Assembly: GCA_023091665.1 (NCBI GenBank)
Contig: JALJCQ010000012.1
Span: 3,038,001 to 3,102,000, forward strand
Source of the DNA: Pythium myriotylum
Lineage: Eukaryota; Oomycota; Peronosporomycetes; Pythiales; Pythiaceae
DNA length: 64,000 nucleotides
Direction of reading: 5' to 3'
Notes under the pieces: generated by a model
Database searches by the model: none
Seen by the model: the letters and a program-made list of their open reading frames with translations, nothing else
Told to the model about the DNA's origin: nothing
Shown here: one piece after another, positions 1 to 9,800 of the stretch
Numbering within the stretch: the stretch's first letter is position 1
Layout of the letters: every line of letters starts with the position of its first letter
Position numbers and translations under genes: made by a program

Positions 1-403
1 AAGTATTGAATGTTGAAGTGTCTGTGTGTGGTGTGAATGAAGAGATCCACAGTTCCGAAGGTATCTGCTTGAATTGATAGGACACAAGCACATACCAGAG
101 GTTGCTGGCTTCAAAAATAGGCCTGCTTCATGTGTTTGAGACCAGGTTGTTGAGCATCTGTCCTGAAATCTTGCAATGCGTGGATATGGTAGACAACTAA
201 ATTAGTCCATAGCTACCGGACTTGGTCCAACATTGCAGGAAGACAGACACTGCAACATTTCATCGACGATCAAGCCCACTAGATGCGATGTCGCCCATCC
301 GGTTGTTTGTTTTTTTAAAAAATGCTAAATTATCTTTACCTCCATGCAGAATCTTGACTAACCTTGCTCACTTAATCCTCTGTCCGTAGACTCGACTCGA
401 AAA
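1..403. other. Left edge, no gene seen
   Basis: I see no supported coding region here. There is a short T/A-rich run near 310-345 and otherwise mixed sequence, which may be the 3' flank of the PX-like gene that ends at 404. Confidence 0.4.
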
Positions 404-1075
404 TCACATCGACTCACAATCAAACAGAAACCGATGAAGCATTAGCGCGACCTCTTGGATTGCTTGACAGCCTTCGCGTCGCCCGTTTCCAGGCTGGCGG
501 TTCTGGAAGTGCTCGACCACGTCCTGAATCAACTTCTCTGCTGCTCGCACGCGCTTCTCTTTCGATAGCAAACCCTTCGCACTCATCGCCAAACGCGTAG
601 TGCTAAACAGCAGTAACGACTGGTAGTCATTGCAATGGTGGCAGTACTGGACGTGGGACTGCTCGATACTGGCTTCCATGATTGCGTTTCTGAGATCTTG
701 GCACTCGTCCAAGCTTCTTCGAACGGCGAGATCGGGTTCAGCCCTCGATGGCTTCTGCAGCACGTTGGGCTGGGGTTTCGTCGTGGTTTTGTGGTGGAGT
801 CGTGTGGTTGGGAGTCGACACTGGTCCCTCTTCATGAACATGCTGAGAGTGCAGACAATCTTGCCGTCAGCGGCTTTGGCAGCGTCCGCAATCTCAATCC
901 ATTCGATCTGGTCGATACGCAGAGCCGCTTCGACACCCTTGTGGAGTCTCACGGGCGTGAGTGGCTTGGCAGTTAGCGTCGGGGCCAAGCGAGGGAAAAA
1001 AGTGGAAGAGGGACCACGGGCCTCAATAGAAGAGGCTGTGGCGATGTGGTTGGTTATGGACTGCACGGCGGCCAT
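404..1075 (-). CDS. PX-like domain protein, tandem copy 1
   Basis: The product is about 223 residues if it starts at the ATG that gives MAAVQSI (1075); the frame stays open upstream to 1171, but that part does not match its neighbour. The core resembles a phox-homology (PX) fold. A strand-like segment (IEWIEI, then GKIVCTLSMFMK) is followed by a proline-rich stretch and then AVRRSLDECQDL, which corresponds to the PX motif in which an Arg pair precedes an aromatic/acidic helix. A CHHC pair (YCHHCNDYQSLLLFS) follows. It is a clear paralogue of the gene at 2429-3088. PX domains usually bind phosphoinositides on endosomal membranes; here that is inference, because the basic pocket is not fully recognisable. 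No signal peptide or membrane segment is seen. Confidence 0.6.
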   Translation of the reverse strand: MAAVQSITNHIATASSIEARGPSSTFFPRLAPTLTAKPLTPVRLHKGVEAALRIDQIEWIEIADAAKAADGKIVCTLSMFMKRDQCRLPTTRLHHKTTTKPQPNVLQKPSRAEPDLAVRRSLDECQDLRNAIMEASIEQSHVQYCHHCNDYQSLLLFSTTRLAMSAKGLLSKEKRVRAAEKLIQDVVEHFQNRQPGNGRREGCQAIQEVALMLHRFLFDCESM

Positions 1076-1175
1076 CGTCGGACTCTGGACTTGAGGGTAA
1101 ATTTGGGAATGGATGATCGTTTCACATCGAATCGAATCGAGGAATGGTCTGTCTCTGCGTTTTCTGGCCATTCAC

Positions 1176-2428
1176 CTCTGTGTGCGTTCGTACAGTTTTG
1201 GCACCGGCATCTCTGCCATCGGGACGTGAATGAGGGTCACCACGTCAGTTCGTGGCAGAATCAAAGCAGCTTCCATAGCGCAGATTACTCCCAGCTGGGA
1301 ATCTCGCCTAGCCCATATCGTCTTATCCAACCAAACACTGAGAGAACGCCGTTCTCCCTTCCCCCAGTACAGATTTCGTGATCATGGCTTCAGACAGCAC
1401 GTCACTGGAGGGAATGCTGGTCCACGGACGGAGTGACGGTTCCGTGATCTCCACGAGCCCGTCGTCAGACCAGCGATGAGGCCTGCGTGGTCTCATCTGG
1501 TTGGCGCGCTCCACTTGGATCGGATCGCACCCCTTATTCAGTTGATGATATGAGCCACGTCCATGGCATTTGATTGGGGCACGACTGTATCGTTCTTCCG
1601 ACAGGATCCTTCGACGAGCATGGAGACGGTCCTTACTGCACATGCACGCAAGAATCAAATGGTGCACTGTTCCAGGATCGGAAGGCACGTCACATCGACT
1701 TGTTGTTGTGAGGGTACACGCACGCAATTGATGGGCAGTGATAGATTCATGGCGATCCATAGAGAGGGCGCCGCAACTTGAAAACAACTCTCAGCGATTT
1801 TGCCGCAGCCTATCTACTCCAGGATGTGGCGCCACGAACTCATTGGGCTTTGCTCAAACGAAACACGAGTGCAGCGCAACACTTTCGATATGCGCCAGTG
1901 CAGTGTGAAAATTTCGTTTTCCTTGGTCGATGAGTCGAACGAAGACGAAGCAGCCACCCTCTTCAACACGACGCTTTTAAGCTACGTGTGATTTGCCTCT
2001 TGCGCAGTGTACAGTAAAGAAGAGTGGCTGTCTCCATGCTTCTTTCCAGGTGCCCTCTCCGGCGAATGATTCTTCGAAGTGCTCATGCGTGGGGTCGCAT
2101 CGCGAGCTGGAACTACTCTATGCACTCCTCGAACGTTCTTTATGGAAAGCCTTGGAGACGAGGGGTGACGCACCGTCGACGGCCGCCACTCTCTAGGATC
2201 TCAGCACCTTCTGTGACCACTCAAGTCGCTCCTTTGGAGCGATTGGAGGAGACACGCCCAGGAGACGCACTGCGGGGTTAAACGAAGTTATGTACCCATC
2301 TCGCTGCTTTCGCCCCGAGACCATTTTTGCAGCATTCGAGCGACGATGAAAGATGTGGTCTCAAGTTGTTGTTTGGCATTTACTTATATACACTCTATGA
2401 TTGGGGGGAAAGTCTGCGGGGATGGCGA
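1176..2428. other. Spacer between PX-like genes
   Basis: Only short overlapping open frames on both strands occur here, none with a recognisable domain or a match to other genes in the window. A decayed gene is possible but I cannot support one. Confidence 0.35.
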
Positions 2429-3088
2429 TCAATCGTCATCTTCCGAGTCAAAATCGAACAGGAATGCGTACAGGATCATTGGGATCTCGTGCGCAGCCTC
2501 GCAGCCGTCGCGACGGCCGCTTCCCGGCAGGCGGTTCTGGAATTGCGCGACCACTTTCCGCACAAACTTGGCCACGATGTGGGCGCGTGAGTCCGTGGAC
2601 AGCAGCATCTTGGCGCTCATGGCCATACGCGAGCTGCTAAACAGCAGCAGCGACTGGAAGTTGTTGCACAGGTGGCAGTACTGGCCGTGGGACTTGGTGA
2701 TGGCGGCCATGATGTCGTCGGTCATGAGTTCAAACTCGTCGAACGTACGTCGCACTTGGAAATCCGGCTGCGAGCGTGCCGGCTTCTTCATGGCGTCGAG
2801 TGGTCGCTTGGCCGTGGGCTTGAGGTGGAGTCGCGTGAGCGGCAGTCGGCTCTGGTCCTTCTTGATGAACACGTTGATCGTGTAGTACGTCTTGCCGTCG
2901 TTCGCATCGACACTCGCGCCAGCGACCTCGACCCACTCGATGTTGTCTATCCGCAGCGTGGCATCGACGCCCTTGTGGAAGCGCTGCGGCAGTATGGGCT
3001 GCAGGTTGAGCAGAGGCGCGAGTCCGACGCGCGGCTCGTGGCACATGTCCATGCAGCGGTGGTGTGGGATCGTGTCCACAGCCATCAT
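2429..3088 (-). CDS. PX-like domain protein, tandem copy 2
   Basis: The product is about 219 residues from the double Met (MMAVDTI) at 3088; the frame is open to 3304, but the extra residues are low-complexity and unmatched in the paralogue. It has the same order as copy 1: IEWVEVAG, a strand segment KTYYTINVFIKKDQSRLP, a proline/basic linker, then RRTFDEFELM, which is closer to the PX consensus than copy 1. A CHLC pair (QYCHLCNNFQSLLLFSS) and a helical tail with AKFVRKVVAQFQNRLPG follow, ending in an acidic DSEDDD. The expected role is phosphoinositide-dependent membrane association. It lies in the same orientation as copy 1, about 1.35 kb away, so a tandem duplication is likely. Confidence 0.65.
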   Translation of the reverse strand: MMAVDTIPHHRCMDMCHEPRVGLAPLLNLQPILPQRFHKGVDATLRIDNIEWVEVAGASVDANDGKTYYTINVFIKKDQSRLPLTRLHLKPTAKRPLDAMKKPARSQPDFQVRRTFDEFELMTDDIMAAITKSHGQYCHLCNNFQSLLLFSSSRMAMSAKMLLSTDSRAHIVAKFVRKVVAQFQNRLPGSGRRDGCEAAHEIPMILYAFLFDFDSEDDD

Positions 3089-3089
3089 G

Positions 3090-4430
3090 GTGGTTGTGGT
3101 CTCGCTCTTGGTCACTTGTTCACGGAGACGCGGATCTCGGAATGAGTCTCCGATGCAGAGAGCCGCGGCGGCGTCTCCATCCGATCGGCCGCGTCGCGTG
3201 ATTCGCGTGACGCGCCGCGACTCGCCCACCGCCGCTCGCGTGCGATTCGCTGCTTGGTGGCCTGCGACGGAGCAGGCGGCGTCGACGAAGCAGAGCACGC
3301 GCATGCGTCAACACCATTGATTGGCTGCTTGGGAGCGACAAAGAACTGAAGTTGGCCCGTCGCTGCACGGCAAGCTGACCCGGATCTCTTGAGAAGTGCA
3401 TGTGTCGCAGATGTGTGGCGACAAACAACGAATGGTTTGTCAAGTAGCGTTTTGTACGTACACTCGGCCTTTCTCGAATGAGCAAACACCCGCGCTCCGC
3501 TTGGACGTCGCCAGTTCTCTGATATTCGCTAGGACCATCCATGACGGAAGGCTGATGAGGATCGAAGGAACACTGGCGTCGGATCGACCCGTGACTGGCT
3601 GGCTGCTCGAAGGGAACGTTCTCGTGGCTGGGTAAAGAAAGAGACGAAGAAAGAAGTTTGATGGCGTGGCACTTCGACTGCGTGGCTTTGGCGAGACGCC
3701 GCGTCGCAGTGGCGGCAGCGGCAGCCGCCAAGTCGACGAACTCATCGCGGTGGATAAGTGATTGGGCATCCTCGTCAAGGCTGCTGGTAAACAAGAAGTC
3801 TCTGACCGCAAACGTGGCTTCCTGAGGCTGCTCTCGACGGAAGTGATAAGGTGCCTCCTATCGTCAACACTTGTGTTCGCTGATGAGCGTTGAGGCTTCG
3901 CAACCACTAGATAGCTATAATCCCATGCGATCCTGAAAACCGATTAGCAGAGACGCAGTGTTCAGGGTGTCGAAGCACCCGAGCGCAAGAATACGACCAA
4001 GTCCACGCACTCTTCCTCAGCATCACATCAAGCGGAGGAATGGTCTCGTTTGCTCGATCTTGGATACCAACTGCGGATCGTTGATGACATCGCCTACCGT
4101 AACATAACTGCGATTTCATCCACCAAGGGACCATAGAATGTGGGACGATCTCGCCGTGGTCCGTGTCTTCTGACAAAGATCGCAATGCTCCGTGTCGAGC
4201 AGGTTTACAACGCACCGAGATCCACCGAGTCGACTTCGACAGCTTTGCTTTCGCGAAGTCTGGCGAGTCCTCGTGGAATAGACAGCGACACCACTCAAAC
4301 CCCACGAATGCTTCTCAAGTAGCCGCCGAGGAGATCAACAGAGAACGAGCTGCATACGTATTATAGCTCTGCTCAACTTCGACATGCACAACCGTGGCCT
4401 TGCTCCACAGCCTGTGCCTCGTCGCATGGA
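3090..4430. other. Unassigned interval
   Basis: Several open frames of 60-225 codons overlap on both strands. The most protein-like is a minus-strand stretch near 3610-3810 reading DAQSLIHRDEFVDLAAAA, which could be a fragment of a coding exon, and one near 4120-4300 with an HCDLCQK pair. Neither has a convincing start, length or family match, so no gene is called. Confidence 0.3.
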
Positions 4431-4433
4431 GAT

Positions 4434-4450
4434 ACCGGTTAGACACCGGT
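4434..4450. promoter_or_regulatory. Paired ACCGGT site
   Basis: Two ACCGGT hexamers are separated by five bases, 45 bp before the ATG of the ankyrin-like gene at 4495. The same pairing occurs at 27415-27430 and 30275-30292, each upstream of another member or remnant of this family. A regulatory role is inference. Confidence 0.35.
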
Positions 4451-4494
4451 CACTTTGTTCTGAACCCACTCCATGACAAACAACTCCCGCAAAA

Positions 4495-5835
4495 ATGCCG
4501 AGACCGAAGCGACGAAGCCTCTCTGACGGTTGCGTCGCCCTCGCTCCAGCGCGCTCGTCGTCTGTCCCACGCGCTCCCGTCGCGTTGCCACCGCTCGTTG
4601 CCGTCGCGTGCGTTCTCCAAAATGACGGCCGACTCTCGTCGCTCACACACGTCGCACTGCAGCTGACGGAGCTGCTCGACAGATCCCACGAGTTCTCGCT
4701 TCAGACCGCGGCGGCGAGTGGCTTTGTGAGTCTCTTCGATCGCGTTGCTTGTCGAATTGAACGAGATGCGGAGATCGAAAGCGAAGAGAAGACGAGCCAC
4801 TGCGAGCTGGCGCTCCAGTCAGCGATTGAACGCGACGATCTCAGGATGATCCAGCGTATCTACGCCTTCCACACGGAACCGCTGAATCTAGACGTCCAGC
4901 TCTTTGATCCGTGGACCAGCGTTCCGACGATTGGCCTCGTCTTCAATTATTGCTCGCTTGAAACGCTTCAGTGGATCACTGCTGCGCGACCGTGTTGTGT
5001 GCCTGACGAAGACACCTCGATACTCGCACGACTTGTTCCTTCCGGGCCACGCAAGCAAATCTGCGGGCGCTGTCTGCAGAAATACTTCTCGCATCTCGGG
5101 GGTCGTGACGCAGACCGCATCATCAACTGGTTGCTTGAAAGTCAGATCTTTGATCAGCTGGACGATGCCTTCCAGTCCTGGCAATCGCTGCCCAACCTAT
5201 GGGTGGCGATGCAGCACAGCACACGACTCGTCCAGTGGATCCATGATCGTGAACCACAAGACGAGTCAACGATGTGGTCTCTACTACGACTCGCTGTCCA
5301 GAACTCTCGCACCGAGCAGGCGCTTTGGCTGTTAAAGATGCTGGAGGTATGTTTGACAGTTCAGACGAACAAGACTGAGAACGGCCCGCGAAAATGGCTC
5401 GACCGTCTACTCGGCCGAGATCGACTTTCCAAACGCTCGAGGGATACTATCTACTGCCTGGTGATGGCTGCATGCAATCAGCTGGATGAAGTCGTCGAAA
5501 AGTTCGTACAAGGTCACCTCTGTGACGAATTTAATTCGATGTTCCTATGGACTTGTGTCGAACCAGGCGGTGGGAACGTTCTTCAGTGGGATGCAAAATT
5601 CATGAAAGAAACTCAAGTAGATGGCCGCGAGTCGTTGGCTGATTTCTACTGCAAGACTGCGTCGAGCCTCGGCCAACTGGATACGCTCAAATGGTTATAC
5701 CACCATCGAGGAATCCTACCAGACTATATTTCCGTGAAGAATAATGTCAAAGACGACGGATTGCGAGAAAGGATCAGTAAATGGATCGACGAGATTCAGG
5801 AAGCGAGATTAGCCAGGACGTTGCAGCGGCGATGA
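4495..5835 (+). CDS. Ankyrin-like family protein, short form
   Basis: This 446-residue member belongs to the oomycete ankyrin-like family also seen at 22621, 25356 and 30732. The family's N-terminal half is present: LTELLDRS, an Ala-rich helix, LFDRVA, an acidic DDLRMIQRIYAFH helix, CSLETLQWI, CGRCL, a DADRIINWLL helix, PGGGNVLQWD and GQLDTLKWLY. It then stops at about the point where the long members begin their C-terminal GHLDVVKWL repeats and Cys pairs. Its decayed relatives at 6160, 14139 and 19090 share residues specific to this copy (FYCKTASS, CSLETL), which suggests a short-form subfamily rather than a simple truncation. The partner and function are unknown; such repeats normally bind proteins. 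Confidence 0.8.
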   Translation: MPRPKRRSLSDGCVALAPARSSSVPRAPVALPPLVAVACVLQNDGRLSSLTHVALQLTELLDRSHEFSLQTAAASGFVSLFDRVACRIERDAEIESEEKTSHCELALQSAIERDDLRMIQRIYAFHTEPLNLDVQLFDPWTSVPTIGLVFNYCSLETLQWITAARPCCVPDEDTSILARLVPSGPRKQICGRCLQKYFSHLGGRDADRIINWLLESQIFDQLDDAFQSWQSLPNLWVAMQHSTRLVQWIHDREPQDESTMWSLLRLAVQNSRTEQALWLLKMLEVCLTVQTNKTENGPRKWLDRLLGRDRLSKRSRDTIYCLVMAACNQLDEVVEKFVQGHLCDEFNSMFLWTCVEPGGGNVLQWDAKFMKETQVDGRESLADFYCKTASSLGQLDTLKWLYHHRGILPDYISVKNNVKDDGLRERISKWIDEIQEARLARTLQRR

Positions 5836-5839
5836 AGCG

Positions 5840-6159
5840 TGGGAATTGTTTTCGTTCTTCGGCATCAAATACCACAATTCGCGAGTTGCCAGCTCTCCGC
5901 AGGTAGTTATCTCGAGCAACTCCTCAAGGTCGATATTCCATTCGCGTACCTCGAATAATTGCTCGTAATTCCTTGTCCTCCATCGGCACTACAACCTTTC
6001 CTCGGAAAACCCATTCTCGCAGACTACTTCCAATCGCTTCAAGCGTACCGTCACTCAAGCTTTCGTTGCAGTCACCCACTCTTGTGGTTGGGCAACCGGG
6101 GATCCACAGATCTCGAATGCAAGGGGCTCAGGAGGTTGATCAGTCGTCATGATATGGCG
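5840..6159. other. Spacer between gene and inverted fragment
   Basis: No supported gene is seen. A minus-strand frame near 5850-5960 (WNIDLEELLEITTCGELATR) looks protein-like and may be a further decayed exon, but I cannot assign it. Confidence 0.3.
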
Positions 6160-6385
6160 ACTGCATCGCGAAATTTGGTGATGCTCTCATGCAATCCGTC
6201 GTCTTTGACATTGTTCATGGCGGAAACTTAGTCGGGTGGGATTCCTCGGAGGTGATATAGCCACTTGAGCGTATCCAGTTGGCCAAAACACGAGGCAGTC
6301 TTGCAGTAAAATCCAGCTAGTGACTCGCAATGATTCGTGTAGACTTCTTCCACGAACTTCATGGCAAGAGGAATCTCTACTTACT
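6160..6385 (-). pseudogene. Inverted fragment of short ankyrin-like gene
   Basis: Reading the minus strand from about 6380 gives FVEEVYTNHCESLAGFYCKT, then ASCFGQLDTLKWLYHLRG, a stop, then NNVKDDGLHESITKF. This matches the last quarter of the gene at 4495-5835 (FMKETQVDGRESLADFYCKT, GQLDTLKWLYHHRG, NNVKDDGLRERISKW). It is tail-to-tail with that gene, carries an in-frame stop and has no recognisable N-terminal part. Confidence 0.75.
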
Positions 6386-6836
6386 GTATTCCTATTACGC
6401 GAGCTCTGGTTTGTTTTGATACACGCGAAACATATTCCTCTGTTGTCGATCCAGTCTGAAATGAGCACTTTGGGCGGCAGTCTCGAGCACATTGCTGTGT
6501 AAGAACCCTTGAAGCTCAATGAGACCAGAGCAAGAACCTTTCAAGAGTCCCTTGCTACACCGTACGTCTCTCCTGGAATCTTCGGCGATCTCGCGTTGAT
6601 TCGAAAAGTAGAATCAGGACTTGACACGCAAGCATCCATTTCTTGATGTTCAAGTGCTGGCCTCAGCTTGTCCTCACATTGTGGATACTATCTGTATCTT
6701 GGTTTCAGTACTGTAACCCATTCGGTGCCACTAGGCTTATTGCAGACGGGCCACAACGTTCAGAGCATTCAAGCTTCAGTCTTGACTCGCTAGACTTCTC
6801 GTCAGTGAGACCCTCATTTTAGCTTCTGCAAGTCCC
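6386..6836. other. Upstream region of the kinase gene
   Basis: No gene is supported. A CCTCATTTT element at about 6811-6819, 18-26 nt before the ATG, weakly resembles an oomycete initiator. Confidence 0.3.
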
Positions 6837-9800
6837 ATGGAGCTGATGAGGCAAGTTGGTCAAGTTTGCTACGAGTTTGCGAACCTTGGGCTGGTTCAAT
6901 ATGCAGTTGTTGGCGACGAGCTTGGTGTCCGTGAGCTACTCGAGTCGGGTTGGATCAGCGACATTGATTGGCGAGATGATAACAACTTCACAGCGCTTAT
7001 GCACGCGACAGTCAACGGGCATAGCGATATTGTTGGCTTGCTGTTAGAAAATGGCGCCCAAGCAAATGCATCCGTAGATGGAGAAACAACACCGATGACT
7101 CTTGCTGTTAGAAGCGGCCAAGCTCAAGTGATCCCAGTCCTCATCCGAGGCGGCGCTAATGTACTCCAGCAAGATTCAGATGGTTTCACAGCCTTTTCGA
7201 GAGCATGCCAATCCGGTCAGATATCTGTGGTGAGTGCTGCTATCAGAACGCTTCTGGAGGTGGATGCTGGCCAGTCCATCGTGGCCTTGCTCAAAATGAC
7301 CAACAACGCCGGCGAGAATCCTCAAGATCTTGCGGCCAAGAATGGTCATTGGGTGGTGGGAGACTTACTCATTCAAGTAGGTTTTGACACCTACCAAGAA
7401 CAAGATGAAAATGAGATCGACACCGTAGAAGAGCTTTTGGCTGACTCGAGTCTAGATGATGATGCAATAGTCAACTACCTCATCGAACAAGAAATTGACC
7501 TTCATGGCACGAACGCTGACGGCGAAGGCTTACTCTTCCCGGCAGTTGTAAATGAACGACTGGGTGTCGTGAAGTATCTTCTTGCAAATGGCGCGGATCC
7601 GGAGCATCTAGGCTCAAGAAATTGGTCAACTTTGATGTTTGCTTCATCTGAGGGCCAAACTGAGATTGTGGGCGAGCTGATTCAATGGAAAGCTAGCGTG
7701 AATTTCACAGATAGCTGCGGTATCGGTGCATTGTGGTTAGCAGCTCAGAGCGGTGAGTGTGACACCATCATGTGCTTGCTGGACGCTGGTGCAGATATCA
7801 ACATCCAGGACGCGAAGGGAGCTTCGCCCTTGCATGTAGCCATTGCGAACGGGCACAAAGAGGCCGTTAATCTCCTTATCCAGAGACATGCCAACGTTCA
7901 CCTTCAGGATCTCGACGGACTGACACCACTTATTCTTGCTGCTTTGGAAGGTCATTCAGCGATTGTTGCCGCCTTGCTTCGAGCTGGCTCGGATTATCGC
8001 CATCAACTCAACCTGCCCTCAGGAGGTGACGCACTATACCACGCAGCTGCGCGTGGCCATGAGTCTGTGGTGCGAATACTTATTGATGCTGGAGCTGATC
8101 CGAACGCTGTAACATTAAGTGGTTACACAGCGCTCTTGGGTGCCACAGCTGCAGACAACATAGGGATTTCTTGCCTCCTCCTCAACAATGGTGCCAACCC
8201 CAATATTCAGAGCGTAGGTGGACAAACAGCGCTTCATCACGCTGTGATCCGTCGCAACATGAGCATTGTGAGCATCCTTGCTGAAGCTGGTGCAGATGTG
8301 AGTATTGAAGATAACAACGGATGTTCGGCTTTTGAGATCGCTGTTATCATGGGAGAATTTGAGTTGGCCGATTTCCTCGAAGACCTGCCTGGTACTAAAC
8401 CCCTTCACCCAGACGACAAGTTTGGAGTATGGCCAGTGTCGGTCCTTTTGGAATTCTACAACCAAGATAACACGAAGATGGAAAGCGTGATTCCACAGTG
8501 GTATATCGACCCATCCACGATTGAAGAGTTTGCACCACTCAAGCAAGACCTTCGCACAACTGCTCTTGTTGCGGATGGCTTCTGGCATGGGTCAAAAGTG
8601 ACAATAATCAGGCCTGTTATTGGGGCGCCTATCACGATACCGTCTGCCTTGACGAAAGTCATGCATGTGACGAAGGAGATGTTTGTCGCTACAGTAAATG
8701 GGTGGTTGACTGCCAATCATCCTCACGTACTGAAGCTATTTGGAGCCTGTCATCGAGATGAACCTTTTCTCGTCGTTGAACACTCACAAGGGACGCTTCG
8801 CTCCTACCTTCAAGAACATCCAGACAGCACGTGGCGTGTACTGCACCAAATAGCTCTGGGCCTTCAGTACTTACATGAACGGGATATTCCGCACGGGAAC
8901 TTACACGGAGATATTATCACATTTAGCGACGATGGATTTCCAAAACTCGGAGTTTCGGGATTGTTTGGAGCGACCAATATTTGTTCAGACAACCCCCAAG
9001 TAAACTGGTGGCCGCATGAGACTGTATCAAGCGGAACGATGGGCTACGAAGCCGATATGTACTCATTCGGCATGTGCATTATTGAGGCTGTGACCGGAGA
9101 AGCGCCGTACGCCGCCGCAGCCGCCGCAGGTCTCAGTGTGAAGGATATGGTGATGGATAATGAGGTTCCAGTGCGTCATCATGCCTTTAACGACAGGGGT
9201 TGGGAACTTGTCATGAGCCTCACCTCAGATAATCCGACCGAACGAGTTTCAGTGGATACTGTTGTCCAAGAACTGGAGGCCATAGCAGCAGCAGAGGAGG
9301 AACGGCATACTGCGGCTCGCACTACATACACATTAGACCAAATCGAATCTCGTCTCGAATTTGCGCGAAAGCTAGATGCCGCCCAGACTGACTCAATACA
9401 GAAACACTTGCTCGCCCAGCTGAAACGGATTTCGGATCGACTCACAAGTAACGACCAGATACCACGGGATTCTACCATGTTAAGCAGATGCTTCATAGTT
9501 GTGAATCGGTTCGCAATCCATCTCGAGACTCGAAAAGCAGTAAGCAACGCACAGATCCACTCGTCAGGTCGCCAGCATGCAGCAGTGATGAAGTCTATCT
9601 ACAATGATGTCGCACGCCTGGCCGATGATCTGGAAGTAGATTTAACGTTCGAGTATCGGAGCTGGCGAGATATGTGGAGCGAATGCTTGTTGGAGCAGCA
9701 GCGACAATTTGGGAAGGAGCTTGAAGCGGTATCCGAGTCACAAGTGCCAACTCAAATAGATGAGACACGGGCCGAGGAATTATCGTGCATGCTGTTCGAA

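Noticed and set aside
1982..2281. Overlapping short frames between the PX-like genes
   Set aside because: They are short, overlap on both strands and match nothing else in the window.
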